Origin: Gordoniibacillus kamchatkensis
GTDB lineage: Bacteria; Bacillota; Bacilli; Paenibacillales; NBRC-103111
DNA length: 64,000 bases
Reading direction: 5' to 3'
NCBI RefSeq assembly: GCF_000829455.1
Contig: NZ_JXAK01000008.1
Coordinates: forward strand, 1-64,000
The notes beneath the pieces were generated by a model that saw only the letters and a list, made by a program, of their open reading frames with translations, was not told the DNA's origin and searched no databases. Both the position numbers and the translations under genes were made by a program. Shown piece by piece: positions 1 to 8,290 of this stretch. Positions within the stretch are counted from its first letter, which is position 1, and every line of letters starts with the position of its first letter.

Positions 1-98
1 AAGTAACTGCGTGAACTAAGGAACCGCCGTATACCGAACGGTACGTACGGTGGTGTGGGAGGTCGGCTACTCAACTAATGGGTAGCCTCCTACCCGAT
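1..98 (+). mobile_element. 3' end of a group II intron (domains V and VI), truncated by the window edge
   Basis: Positions 22-55 form the compact hairpin expected of intron domain V: ACCGCCGTA pairs with the downstream CGTACGGTGGT around a short TACC/GGTA stem. Positions 58-92 form a second hairpin, GGCTACTC with GGGTAGCC inside GGAGG/CCTCC, with unpaired A residues in the position of the domain VI branch point. The end, CTACCCGATT, resembles the 3' boundary of bacterial group II introns as I remember them. The intron-encoded reverse transcriptase would lie upstream, outside the window. The exact last intron base is uncertain by a few positions. Confidence 0.8.
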
Positions 99-165
99 TA
101 GTACGCCATTAACGGAAAATTTGGTTTAAACCATCTATGCGCAAGGATGAAACTAGAAAATATTG

Positions 166-171
166 TATAAT
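166..171 (+). promoter_or_regulatory. Probable -10 box of the tetracycline-resistance-type gene
   Basis: TATAAT lies in an AT-rich stretch just downstream of the intron end and about 100 bases upstream of the ribosomal protection gene. No good -35 box is visible 17 bases upstream, but TG directly precedes the hexamer. Assignment is by position and match to consensus only. Confidence 0.45.
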
Positions 172-204
172 TTACTCTTAACAAAACAATGGAGGTAGAT
201 CTGC

Positions 205-345
205 ATGCGGCAAACCAACAGATCGAATGAGACAATCGATATGAGAAAAGAAACGGGGATAACGATCCATGAAAACAATAAATATGGGGATTCTGGCGCA
301 TGTCGATGCCGGAAAAACAACCCTTACGGAGCATATTTTACATGA
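205..345 (+). CDS. Putative leader ORF (46 aa) overlapping the start of the ribosomal protection gene
   Basis: An ATG at 205 follows a strong GGAGG at 191-195 with 9-base spacing, a better ribosome site than the one before the main gene at 269. The frame runs 46 codons and stops at 343-345, inside the main gene in a different frame. Leader peptides control Tet(M)-class genes by attenuation in some hosts, so this could be a regulatory uORF. The peptide has no recognisable motif. It may instead be chance, or a remnant of sequence brought together by the nearby intron. Confidence 0.4.
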   Translation: MRQTNRSNETIDMRKETGITIHENNKYGDSGACRCRKNNPYGAYFT

Positions 346-2275
346 GGCCAAAGTGATTGACAAACCCGGAAGCGTGGACAAAGGGAACACGTTGACGGAT
401 TCCATGGAGCTGGAACGAAGAAGAGGGATTACCATTAAAGCGTCGGCGGTATCCTTTATGCTCAAGGAACTGAAAGTCAATTTGCTGGATACGCCCGGAC
501 ATGCGGATTTCATCTCCGAAGTCGAGCGGTCGCTCAGCGTGCTGGACGGCGCGGTCCTCGTCATTTCGGCGGTCGAAGGGATTCAGGCGCAGACTAAGGT
601 GCTGATGAACACCCTCATGCAGCTCCGTATTCCGACGATCCTTTTCATCAATAAAATCGACCGAAGCGGAGCCGACTCCGCCAAAGTGATCCAAAGCATA
701 AAAGAGAAGCTTACCGATTGCGCGATTCCGCTGTACAGAGGAACAAACGAAGGTACGGCCGACGCGGCGATTGCGAAAAATGAATGGCACGGCGACTCGG
801 TTTTGCTCGAGGCGTGCATCGAGACGCTTCTCCTGAACGATGAATACATGCTTGAATCCTATACGAACGGTAAGACGTTTACGGAGAAAGAACTGGATGA
901 CGCGGTTGGCAACCAAGCCAAGCTCGCGAAAATATACCCGCTTTTCGTCGGCGCAGCGGCAAAAGGGATCGGTGTCAAAGAGCTGATTCACGGCATCGAA
1001 ACGCTCCTCCCAGCCAACGAAGGGAACGGAGGGCCGGCCGGCGATTGCCCGGCACTTTCGGCGGTCGTTTTCAAAATCGAACGGGAAGCGGCCGGAGAGA
1101 AGAGGGCTTATATCCGGCTGTTCTCCGGCGCAATTCGGGCGCGTGAAGAAGTTCGAATCAGCAGACGGAACCGTGCGGGTGAGCTGGAATCAACTGCAGA
1201 TAAAATCAAAAATCTCAGCATGCTCATGAATGGAACGATCGCCCCGGCTGAACGGATCGAAGCGGGAGACATCGGCGTCGTTCACGGTCTGAAAACGATC
1301 AAAATCGGGGATATGATCGGTGAATGGAACGATCGGATGCGGGACGTTCGCCTGAACGAGCCGAATCTGGAGTCCGTGATCAAACCGGATCGAAGCGAAG
1401 ATGCCCACAAATTGTTTGAGGCGCTAGCCTATATGGCGGAGGAAGATCCGTTCATCCAAGTTTCCAGAGGCGGCCAGAACTTCGGTCAAGAGATCTATAT
1501 TCGGCTTTACGGCGAAGTTCAGAAGGAAGTGATCCGAACTATTCTTCTAGAGAACTACGGGATCGGAGCCCATTTCTCGGAAACGGAAATCCGCTGTATC
1601 GAGAAGCCGGCGGGCAAAGGTGGCGCGCTGTCCGTGATGGGGGAGGCGGGAAATCCGTTTTGTGCAACTATCGGGTTTAGCGTGGAGCCGGCCGGGGAAA
1701 ACTGCGGCATCGTCTATGAACTGGCCGTCGAGCTCGGCTCACTGCCGCTGCCTTTTCACAAAGCGATCGAGGATACCGTGCATCAAACGTTGAAGCAAGG
1801 GCTGTACGGCTGGGAGGTTGCGGATATCAAGGTTACGCTGACCGCCACCGGATATGCCAGCCCTGTCACCGTTGCGGGAGACTTTCGCAAGCTTGTTCCG
1901 CTTGTTTTGATGGAGGCCCTGCGCAAGGCCGGTACGGAAGTATACGAACCGATGAACAGCTTCGAGTTCAACGTACCAGTCAGGGCGTTAAGTGCGGCTT
2001 TATTTCAACTAGCGAAGAAAAAAGCGGTATTTCGCGAGCCTGTGCTCAAAAAAGAGGAGTACCTTGTCACGGGAACGATCCCTGCCGCCGCAACGGAAGC
2101 TTTCAAGTCGGAAGTTCAGTCCTATACAGAAGGCGAGGGGCTTTTTATTGCCAAGCCTTGCGGATATCGAAAAATGGCGGAACCGTTTCCGGTGAGGAAG
2201 CGCAGCGATTACAATCCGTTAAACAAGAGCGAATATTTGATGCACGTGATGCAAGCGATTAGAAAGCGCACTTAG
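269..2275 (+). CDS. Tet(M)/Tet(W)-class ribosomal protection GTPase
   Basis: The 668-aa product is an EF-G-like translational GTPase of the tetracycline ribosomal protection family, which removes tetracycline from the 30S A-site at the cost of GTP. Visible G motifs are AHVDAGKTT (10-18), RRRGIT (50-55, switch I), DTPGH (74-78) and NKID (128-131). The opening residues MKTINMGILAHVDAGKTT match this family closely and set the start, although the ribosome site (GGGGAT) is modest. Known members are about 640 aa, so this one is slightly long. Chromosomal homologues in soil Firmicutes may be poorly expressed or protect against other ligands, so resistance itself is an inference. A hairpin terminator follows directly. 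Confidence 0.9.
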   Translation: MKTINMGILAHVDAGKTTLTEHILHEAKVIDKPGSVDKGNTLTDSMELERRRGITIKASAVSFMLKELKVNLLDTPGHADFISEVERSLSVLDGAVLVISAVEGIQAQTKVLMNTLMQLRIPTILFINKIDRSGADSAKVIQSIKEKLTDCAIPLYRGTNEGTADAAIAKNEWHGDSVLLEACIETLLLNDEYMLESYTNGKTFTEKELDDAVGNQAKLAKIYPLFVGAAAKGIGVKELIHGIETLLPANEGNGGPAGDCPALSAVVFKIEREAAGEKRAYIRLFSGAIRAREEVRISRRNRAGELESTADKIKNLSMLMNGTIAPAERIEAGDIGVVHGLKTIKIGDMIGEWNDRMRDVRLNEPNLESVIKPDRSEDAHKLFEALAYMAEEDPFIQVSRGGQNFGQEIYIRLYGEVQKEVIRTILLENYGIGAHFSETEIRCIEKPAGKGGALSVMGEAGNPFCATIGFSVEPAGENCGIVYELAVELGSLPLPFHKAIEDTVHQTLKQGLYGWEVADIKVTLTATGYASPVTVAGDFRKLVPLVLMEALRKAGTEVYEPMNSFEFNVPVRALSAALFQLAKKKAVFREPVLKKEEYLVTGTIPAAATEAFKSEVQSYTEGEGLFIAKPCGYRKMAEPFPVRKRSDYNPLNKSEYLMHVMQAIRKRT

Positions 2276-2294
2276 AGGGACCGTTCGAACGCAA

Positions 2295-2340
2295 AAAGAT
2301 CCTTGCCGCCGGCATCGTGCCGGAGCAAGGATCTTTCTTG
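2295..2340. terminator. Bidirectional intrinsic terminator
   Basis: A 12-bp perfect stem (AAAGATCCTTGC with GCAAGGATCTTT) surrounds a second small CCGGCA/TGCCGG hairpin. It lies between two convergent genes and is flanked by A-rich and T-rich sides, so it can serve both. Confidence 0.85.
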
Positions 2341-2350
2341 AATCTAAAGC

Positions 2351-2854
2351 CTATTCGGACGTACGTTCGCGTTCATGGGCATAACGGTCGACGGCCAGCC
2401 GCATAAGCGCCACTACGGTTTGGCGGTAACGGACGGCGAGCAGCAGCACTTTCCATTGCTGCAAACGCGGCAGCTGCCGGAAACGGGGTTCCGCTTTCAG
2501 AAACGCGCGAATGATCGCCCAGCTTGCCGGCGCCGGCCCGGGCACGGAACTCCCGCGCGCAAAAAGGGCAAGCAGCTTAGCCGCCGCCGAAGCGAGCGGA
2601 TGCCGCCGCTGCGCGAAGCGCCTCTTGACAACGATGCAAGGGGCGTATTTTTTCTTGGTGTGGTTCGTGAGGTAATCGTAACGGTCGCGCCCGGCCAGCA
2701 ACGAATATGTGCCGTCGCCTCGGTTCGGAAGGACGGCGATGACGTGCATGCAGTCTCCCATCAGCCGGCGCACCTGCTTCATGCGCTCGGTCACGGCGGC
2801 GGGGGAACCCGGCTTGATTTGGCTAAGAGGAATGTACTGTACGGTAAACCTCAT
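2351..2854 (-). CDS. Small protein with a ParB-like N-terminal segment, function unknown
   Basis: This is a 167-aa protein starting MRFTVQYIPLSQI. Residues 5-60 resemble ParB/sulfiredoxin-type domains: a strand, then IPLSQIKPG, a helix, and later LLAGRDRYDYL, which recalls the GxxR box. The C-terminal half is basic and helical (RRFAQRRHP, later LLLAVRYRQT). The preferred start is the ATG at 2854. AAAGGAGAGG lies 6-8 bases upstream, whereas the ATG two codons earlier (2860) abuts it. The gene stands alone, converging on the tet gene. DNA binding is possible but not shown. Similar singletons occur in Paenibacillus as far as I recall. Confidence 0.7.
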   Translation of the reverse strand: MRFTVQYIPLSQIKPGSPAAVTERMKQVRRLMGDCMHVIAVLPNRGDGTYSLLAGRDRYDYLTNHTKKKYAPCIVVKRRFAQRRHPLASAAAKLLALFARGSSVPGPAPASWAIIRAFLKAEPRFRQLPRLQQWKVLLLAVRYRQTVVALMRLAVDRYAHERERTSE

Positions 2855-2914
2855 AAGCATCCTCTCCTTTAGGAGAGTATATGAGCCGTGCCCGTTGTCC
2901 GATTCAGGCGCCGG

Positions 2915-4471
2915 TCATTCATCCACAGTGAGGCTGTCCAGCATGACGCCAAAATCTTCCTCCTGCGCCGGCTTGGAATTTTCGAAAATGGCCCCGCGGC
3001 TCACTACGCAATAAGCATTTTTCGTCTCGAACACAAGGGCGGTGTAGGCGTAATCGTCAAGATCGCCCTGCTGCAAATACCGCAGCTCACGGGCGGAGCG
3101 GCCTTTGTAGTCCGCCGTGCTCTCGCCGTACACCTTGACGTCGGTTCGTGCCGACAGCTCTTTTTTGACGCTGGCGTAATATTGATCGAGCGTTTCGCCC
3201 GCGCCTTTCGGATGGATGCGGACTGTGAAGTACCGGTAATTGAACGACCGGATGGCCAGCTTGGTGCCCGCTTCGGTAAATTCGTCGCTGACGTCTTTCC
3301 ACAGACCGTAGGCGGTGACCTGCGCCTCGCGGTCGGAGGAAGCGAACGTATGCTTCGCCCGGATGATGACGATTCGGGACGACTGGTCCCACTTTACTTC
3401 GCTGCCCGTCGCTTCGGCAATGAACCGGACCGGAACGAGAGTGGAGCCGTTCACGATCGCAGGCGCGACAGGCAGCTCCACTTGTTTGCCGTTCACCTCG
3501 GCCATCGGGTTGCCGATTTGCAGACGGATCGTAAGTCCCGGCTTCTCGCCCGCGACCGTTCCCGTCTCGCCGTTCCAGGTCACGGCTAGTCCAAGCCGCT
3601 CGAATATGGGGCGGAACTGCACGAGCGTCGTGCCGGAAACGAGCTGCGGCGGCACATCGAAGCCGACATCATTGGCATCGAGAATGACGCGAACCGGCTT
3701 TGCTGCCGTTTCGCTATTCGAGTTGAAGCTTTTCACCGTCACGCCGCGCTCCTGCAATCGGCGCAGCACCTGTTCGGCACCGCCATTCAGCGGATTGCCG
3801 TCTACGGCCACGTCGATCAGCTTCGGCAGCTTCTCCAATACGGATATGTCGCGAATCTGATTGCCGCTCAAGTATACGTGCTGCAGCGTTGGAATGTCCT
3901 GCAAAGCGTCGATGCTCTCGATTCGGTTATTGTCGGCAATGAGCCACTCCAGCGGCATGTGGCGAATAGAATCAAGGCTGGAAATGAGGTTATCGGATGC
4001 GAGCAGGCTGGTCACATTGGCTAGCTGAGATAACGGGGACAGATCCTGGATCCGGTTATGGTCGATAACGAGCGTGTGCAAGTTCGTCAAACCGCTGACA
4101 GGCTCGAGATCGGAAATCCCGTTGCCGCTGAGCGCGAGCATTGTAAGCTTGTTCAGCTTCGCAATCGGGCGGAGATCGCTAATGCCGAAGCCCGGCAAAT
4201 AAAGCGCGTTCAGGTTGGCGGCGCATTCCAGCCCGTCCAGGCTGGCGATGTGCTTGGACGCGTCTTTCGGGTATAGCGAGTGAAGCGCCAGCATATCTTC
4301 TTCGGTCAATTCGCCGGACATTTTTTTGAGCTCCAGCCGAATAGCGAGCTCCAAATTGGCGTCGGCAATCATTTTGCCGTCCGCTAACGCCGCAGGTGCA
4401 TTTGGCATAGAAAGTGCGATGATAGAGCCAAGTACGAGAACGGCAAGGAGGCAAGCACGAATCAGGCGCAT
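2915..4471 (-). CDS. Secreted leucine-rich-repeat protein with a copper amine oxidase N-terminal-type domain
   Basis: This 518-aa exported protein has a signal peptide (residues 1-30, hydrophobic core then ALADG). About residues 80-235 are tandem 22-residue leucine-rich repeats of the SDS22/internalin type, with steps such as LNALYLPGF, LTMLALSGN, LHTLVIDHN and LQHVYLSGN. Residues about 265-365 match the beta-rich domain often annotated as Cu amine oxidase N-terminal (VSGTTLVQFRPIFERLG ... GSTLVPVRFIAEATG), which occurs as wall- or surface-associated modules in Paenibacillus. The last 150 residues are an unassigned domain. It is likely a cell-surface interaction protein. The combination of the three modules is the odd feature. 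Confidence 0.8.
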   Translation of the reverse strand: MRLIRACLLAVLVLGSIIALSMPNAPAALADGKMIADANLELAIRLELKKMSGELTEEDMLALHSLYPKDASKHIASLDGLECAANLNALYLPGFGISDLRPIAKLNKLTMLALSGNGISDLEPVSGLTNLHTLVIDHNRIQDLSPLSQLANVTSLLASDNLISSLDSIRHMPLEWLIADNNRIESIDALQDIPTLQHVYLSGNQIRDISVLEKLPKLIDVAVDGNPLNGGAEQVLRRLQERGVTVKSFNSNSETAAKPVRVILDANDVGFDVPPQLVSGTTLVQFRPIFERLGLAVTWNGETGTVAGEKPGLTIRLQIGNPMAEVNGKQVELPVAPAIVNGSTLVPVRFIAEATGSEVKWDQSSRIVIIRAKHTFASSDREAQVTAYGLWKDVSDEFTEAGTKLAIRSFNYRYFTVRIHPKGAGETLDQYYASVKKELSARTDVKVYGESTADYKGRSARELRYLQQGDLDDYAYTALVFETKNAYCVVSRGAIFENSKPAQEEDFGVMLDSLTVDE

Positions 4472-4579
4472 AAGTCGGTCATCTCCAGTCTAAGGGGTTG
4501 GAAATTAGTGGCTGAATTACGTCACTCCTATCTTAGCATAATTTGTCGAAAATGGGCGTGGAATGGAGTGAAATAATGG

Positions 4580-4609
4580 TTGTAGACATTGGGCCGCAGA
4601 TGGTATGAT
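4580..4609 (+). promoter_or_regulatory. Promoter of the IclR gene
   Basis: TTGTAG (4580-4585) and TATGAT (4604-4609) are separated by 18 bases and lie about 75 bases before the IclR start codon. They match the vegetative sigma-A pattern. Confidence 0.55.
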
Positions 4610-4614
4610 GTTTA

Positions 4615-4645
4615 TGTACAAAAACCCAGTTTTTTATACAAAACC
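4615..4645 (+). promoter_or_regulatory. Candidate IclR operator (direct repeats about two helical turns apart)
   Basis: TGTACAAAAAC (4615-4625) is repeated as TATACAAAACC (4635-4645), 20 bases later, so both lie on the same face of the helix. Between them AAAAAC and GTTTTT form an inverted repeat. The site falls at the likely transcription start, which suits autorepression by the adjacent IclR protein. This is inferred from position only. Confidence 0.4.
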
Positions 4646-4683
4646 AACGTGCGAAGCTGGCAACATTGCGAAAGGAGAAGCGA

Positions 4684-5430
4684 ATGGACAACAAGTATCG
4701 GGTGCCTGCCGTCGAGAAGGCGGACGCCGTGCTGCAGGCGATTGCGGATCGGCCGCATCGGCTGCGGCTCATCGACTTGTCCGCCGAGCTGGGCATTCAT
4801 AAGAGCTCTCTTTTTTCGCTGCTCGCGACGATGGAAGCGCTCCGCTGGGTCATCAAGGACGACGCCGATACGTATGCGCTCGGCTCGGCGATGGCGCGCT
4901 TCGGCGGCGCGTACGCGCGCCACAACGACTTGGTCCGCGCCTTTCACCGCGAGGCGCCGGCTGCGGCCGCGGCGATCGGCGAGACGGTGCAGCTGGCGCG
5001 GCTGGAAGGCACCGAGGTGCTGTACCTCGCCAAAGAAGAAGTGCCATCGCCGATTCGCCTTGCGTCCGACCCGGGAATGAAGTTTCCGGCGCACGCGACG
5101 GCGCTCGGCAAAGCGCTGCTGTCCGGCCGCTCGGAGCGGGAGCTCCATGCTTTATATCCGGAGCCGCAGCTGCAGCCGCTCACGCCGTACGGCATCACAG
5201 CCGTCGAAGCGCTGCTGCAGGAGGTGGAACAGGCGCGCCGCGGCGGCTGCGCCTTCGACCTGCAGGAAGCGGTCATCGGCTTTTGCTGCGTGGCGGCTCC
5301 GATTCGCGATGCGCGCGGCGACATTGCGGCAGCGGTCAGCGCCTCGATGCCGGTGCACATGTGGGAGTCCAAGCGGGACGCGGCCCGGGAACACATCGTC
5401 AGGCTGGCTGCAAGACTGTCCAATTTGTAA
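4684..5430 (+). CDS. IclR-family transcriptional regulator
   Basis: A 248-aa regulator: winged helix-turn-helix at residues about 5-65 (RLIDLSAELGIHKSSLFSLLATME) followed by the IclR effector-binding domain (FPAHATALGKALLSG, then SASMPVHM near the C-terminus). The ATG at 4684 is chosen because AAGGAG lies 7 bases upstream; an in-frame TTG at 4666 lacks a site. It is followed after 18 bases by the SDR gene and then a FAH-family gene. IclR proteins commonly control the catabolic genes beside them and sense an aromatic or sugar-acid metabolite. Its ligand here is unknown. Confidence 0.88.
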   Translation: MDNKYRVPAVEKADAVLQAIADRPHRLRLIDLSAELGIHKSSLFSLLATMEALRWVIKDDADTYALGSAMARFGGAYARHNDLVRAFHREAPAAAAAIGETVQLARLEGTEVLYLAKEEVPSPIRLASDPGMKFPAHATALGKALLSGRSERELHALYPEPQLQPLTPYGITAVEALLQEVEQARRGGCAFDLQEAVIGFCCVAAPIRDARGDIAAAVSASMPVHMWESKRDAAREHIVRLAARLSNL

Positions 5431-5448
5431 CGAATAGGAGGAGTATCG

Positions 5449-6222
5449 ATGAGACTGAAAGACAAAATCACGCTGATCACCGGCTCCGGCTCGGGGATCG
5501 GCCAAAGCTCGGCGCTGCGTTTCGCCGGGGAGGGCGCGACCGTCATCGTGAACGATCTCGACGCGGCGAAAGGCGCCGAGACGGTAGAAGCGATCCGCGC
5601 TGCCGGCGGCAAAGCCGTATTCCTGCAAGCCGACGTCACGAATCCGGACTCGGTGCAGGCGATGGTGCGCGAAGCTTTGGCGCAGTTCGGCCGCATCGAC
5701 GTGCTGTTCAACAACGCCGGCATCAGCGGCGTCGGCGCGATCCACGAAGTCGAGCCGGACGCGTGGGACAAAGTGATGAGCGTCAACATCCGCGGCGTTT
5801 ACTTGCCGTGCAAGTACGTGCTGCCGTCGATGATGGAGCGCCGCTCCGGCAGCATCATCAACATGTCGTCGTGCATCGCGGAAATCGGCCTCGCCCGCCG
5901 CGCGTCGTATTCCGCGACGAAGGGCGCAGTGCTTGCGTTGACGAAATCGATGCAGGTCGACTACGCCCCGTACAATATTCGCGTGAACGCGCTGCTGCCG
6001 GGGACGATTTTGACTCCGTTCGTGGAGCAGTATTTGCGCCAGTCGTACGACAATCCGGAGGAGGCGTACGAGGGGCTCAAGAAGCGGCAGCTGAGCGGCG
6101 ACCTCGGCCGGCCGGAAGACGTAGCGCAGGCAGCGCTGTTTCTCGCTTCCGACGAATCGAAGTTTATGATGGGCTCGCCGCTGTACATCGACGGCGGCGT
6201 CGTTTTCGGCAAAAATGCGTAA
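5449..6222 (+). CDS. SDR-family NAD(P)-dependent oxidoreductase
   Basis: A classical 257-aa short-chain dehydrogenase. TGSGSGIG (11-18) is the dinucleotide loop, an NNAG motif follows strand 4, and the active-site YSATK with upstream Ser is present. NDLD after the second strand suggests NAD preference. AGGAGG precedes the ATG. It lies between an IclR regulator and a FAH-family hydrolase. Together they resemble the SDR plus FAH pair of the non-phosphorylating deoxy-sugar acid route (3-deoxy-2-keto acid 4-dehydrogenase, then 2,4-diketo acid hydrolase, as in L-rhamnose or L-fucose oxidation). That assignment is inference from context. Confidence 0.88.
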   Translation: MRLKDKITLITGSGSGIGQSSALRFAGEGATVIVNDLDAAKGAETVEAIRAAGGKAVFLQADVTNPDSVQAMVREALAQFGRIDVLFNNAGISGVGAIHEVEPDAWDKVMSVNIRGVYLPCKYVLPSMMERRSGSIINMSSCIAEIGLARRASYSATKGAVLALTKSMQVDYAPYNIRVNALLPGTILTPFVEQYLRQSYDNPEEAYEGLKKRQLSGDLGRPEDVAQAALFLASDESKFMMGSPLYIDGGVVFGKNA

Positions 6223-6302
6223 GGAGTTAAGGCGGTCGACATACGTCGAGCGCTCAGCACTGCTTAACTCCGCCAGCTGAATTCCAAGGAGGGCAACCGA
6301 CC

Positions 6303-7184
6303 GTGAAATTATTGACTTATATCGAGAACGATACATACCGCCTCGGCGTCAAAACCGAACAGGGGGTAGTGGACGCGGAGTCGGCGCTGAACGGCGAAGC
6401 GGGACCGCGCACGGTGCACGATGTAATCGAGGGCGGTGCGGCCGTGGTGCGGACGCTGCAGCAGGCTGTAGACCGCGCGCTGGCGTCCGGTGGCGCCGCG
6501 CTGAAGGACGACGCGCAGCTGCGGCTCGGCCCTTGCGTTACGCACCCGAACAAAATCATTTGCGTCGGCCTGAACTATCGCAAGCACGCCGAAGAGACGA
6601 ATGCGCCAATTCCGCAATATCCGATTTTGTTCAACAAGTTCAACAACACGCTGGCCGGGAACGGCGAAGACGTGCCGCTGCCGCGGACGTCGCAGAAGGT
6701 CGACTATGAAGCCGAGCTCGTCATCGTCATCGGCAAGACGGCCAAATACGTAGCCAAGGAGCAGGCGTTGGACCACGTGTTCGGCTATTGCTGCGTCAAC
6801 GATTTGTCCGCCCGGGACTTGCAGCTGCGCACGCAGCAATGGCTGCTCGGCAAGTCGTGCGACAAGTTTTCGCCGCTGGGGCCGTATTTGGTTACCGCCG
6901 ACGAGGTGGGCGATCCGAACGCGCTGGACATTAAGTGCATCGTGAACGGCGAGGTGCGCCAGCAGTCCAACACGTCGGACATGATTTTCCGCTGCGACGA
7001 AATCGTCAGCTACATTTCGCAGCACATGACGCTCGTGCCCGGCGACATTATTTTGACCGGGACGCCGGAAGGCGTCGTGCTCGGCTATCCGCCTGAGAAG
7101 CAAGTCTACCTGAAGGACGGCGACGTCGTCACGATCGAGATCGAGAAGCTCGGCAGCCTCACGAACCGGATGGTAAAGGAATAA
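6303..7184 (+). CDS. Fumarylacetoacetate hydrolase (FAH) family protein
   Basis: A 293-aa member of the FAH family, metal-dependent enzymes that hydrolyse or decarboxylate diketo acids. Typical sequence is visible: KIICVGLNYRKHAEET, the metal-binding VDYEAELVIVIGK, CCVNDLSARDLQ and ILTGTPEGV. It begins with GTG at 6303 behind a GGAGG. The SDR gene ends 80 bases upstream, and a terminator follows. Candidate activities are 2,4-diketo-3-deoxy sugar-acid hydrolase (suggested by the SDR partner) or 5-carboxymethyl-2-hydroxymuconate isomerase/acylpyruvase. The family is clear and the substrate is not. Confidence 0.88.
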   Translation: MKLLTYIENDTYRLGVKTEQGVVDAESALNGEAGPRTVHDVIEGGAAVVRTLQQAVDRALASGGAALKDDAQLRLGPCVTHPNKIICVGLNYRKHAEETNAPIPQYPILFNKFNNTLAGNGEDVPLPRTSQKVDYEAELVIVIGKTAKYVAKEQALDHVFGYCCVNDLSARDLQLRTQQWLLGKSCDKFSPLGPYLVTADEVGDPNALDIKCIVNGEVRQQSNTSDMIFRCDEIVSYISQHMTLVPGDIILTGTPEGVVLGYPPEKQVYLKDGDVVTIEIEKLGSLTNRMVKE

Positions 7185-7185
7185 G

Positions 7186-7230
7186 CGAAAAGGGACTCGC
7201 GCAGAAACTGCGGCGGGTCCCTTTTCGTTT
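7186..7230 (+). terminator. Intrinsic terminator of the IclR-SDR-FAH operon
   Basis: CGAAAAGGGAC pairs with GTCCCTTTTCG (11 bp), followed by TTT, immediately after the FAH stop codon. Confidence 0.8.
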
Positions 7231-7258
7231 GGCGATACGCTGAACAGGCAAAGCGCGA

Positions 7259-8152
7259 TCATATAGGCGGGGATGGCGAATAAGGCGCGAGCCCGACGCG
7301 CCTGAACGTCCCTGGCGTTATGCCGGAAAGCGCCTTAAACACCCGGTGAAAATAGGGCAGGCTTTCAAAGCCGCAGCGGCCTGCAATGGTATCGATGCTC
7401 TCGCTTGTGCCGAGCAGAAGCTCTTTGGCGAGCACAATTCGTTTGGCGTTGACGTAGTCGGTTACGTTCATGCCGGTCAACTGCTTGAATACCCGGGAAA
7501 AATGCGCCGGCGTGACCGACACTTTTTGCGCGAGAGCGGACAAGCTGACGCCTGGCTCGGCGTGATGGCTATCGATATAATGCAAAATTTCCTTCATCCA
7601 CTGCGGCCCGATCTGAACATCTGCGGCAGCCGCCGGTTCGGCCGAAAGCACCAGACGATTGAGGCTGAGCATAAGACTTTGCAGCTGCAGCCGAATCGCG
7701 TGCCGGTATCCTGCCGCTTTGGATTCAAGCTCCGCGTTTATTTCAGACAGCATGTTTTCGATTTTGCCGCGAAGCGGTTCCGTTAAGTCGACTTTGTAAT
7801 GCTTCCGCTTGCGCGCCAAATCGAATATGTGCAGGCCCGAATACGAATCTCCGAGCGAGCTCGTCTGCGCGAAGCCGGAGGCGAAAAAAACGGCAGTGGA
7901 CGTGACCGGATGGTCCGCGTCGGGAGTGGCTCTGTGAATCGTGTTGCCCGGAATCACGAACAAATCGCCGGCTCCCATGTCATAGAACGTGCGATTAATA
8001 AAGAACGTCCCTTTGCCGCTGTAAACATACACAAGCTCGCACCGGTCATGAAGATGATCGGGCAATTCCGCTTGCGGGCTTTTCGTATCCCGGTAAACGA
8101 AATGAAAAGGAAACACGGTGTCTTCGCTGAAAGATTTGCGAATATGCGTCAT
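7259..8152 (-). CDS. AraC-family regulator with cupin sensor domain
   Basis: A 297-aa regulator with an N-terminal cupin-like arm (HLHDRCELVYVYSGKG ... GDLFVIPGN) that binds small ligands, and a C-terminal pair of helix-turn-helix motifs (about residues 200-295: VSLSALAQKVSVTPAHFSRVF and SIDTIAGRCGFESLPYFHRVF). The ATG at 8152 is preferred because GGAGG lies 8 bases upstream; the longer in-frame TTG start at 8197 has none. It is divergent from the zinc alcohol dehydrogenase 138 bases away and probably activates it. The inducer is unknown. Confidence 0.88.
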   Translation of the reverse strand: MTHIRKSFSEDTVFPFHFVYRDTKSPQAELPDHLHDRCELVYVYSGKGTFFINRTFYDMGAGDLFVIPGNTIHRATPDADHPVTSTAVFFASGFAQTSSLGDSYSGLHIFDLARKRKHYKVDLTEPLRGKIENMLSEINAELESKAAGYRHAIRLQLQSLMLSLNRLVLSAEPAAAADVQIGPQWMKEILHYIDSHHAEPGVSLSALAQKVSVTPAHFSRVFKQLTGMNVTDYVNAKRIVLAKELLLGTSESIDTIAGRCGFESLPYFHRVFKALSGITPGTFRRVGLAPYSPSPPI

Positions 8153-8290
8153 TCCGGACGCCTCCAGGGTGAAAGTATCTCCATACAAAAATATCAAAAT
8201 AGGATATGTTTCCGCAACAATTAGCTATTTTATGTATTAATTGATGCTGATACAATGGCGATAACAGATAACGTTAGGAGGAGAAACGCC

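Noticed and set aside
5152-6336. 394-codon antisense frame opposite the IclR and SDR genes
   Set aside because: It covers two conserved sense genes and their ribosome site; composition is that of a complementary frame.
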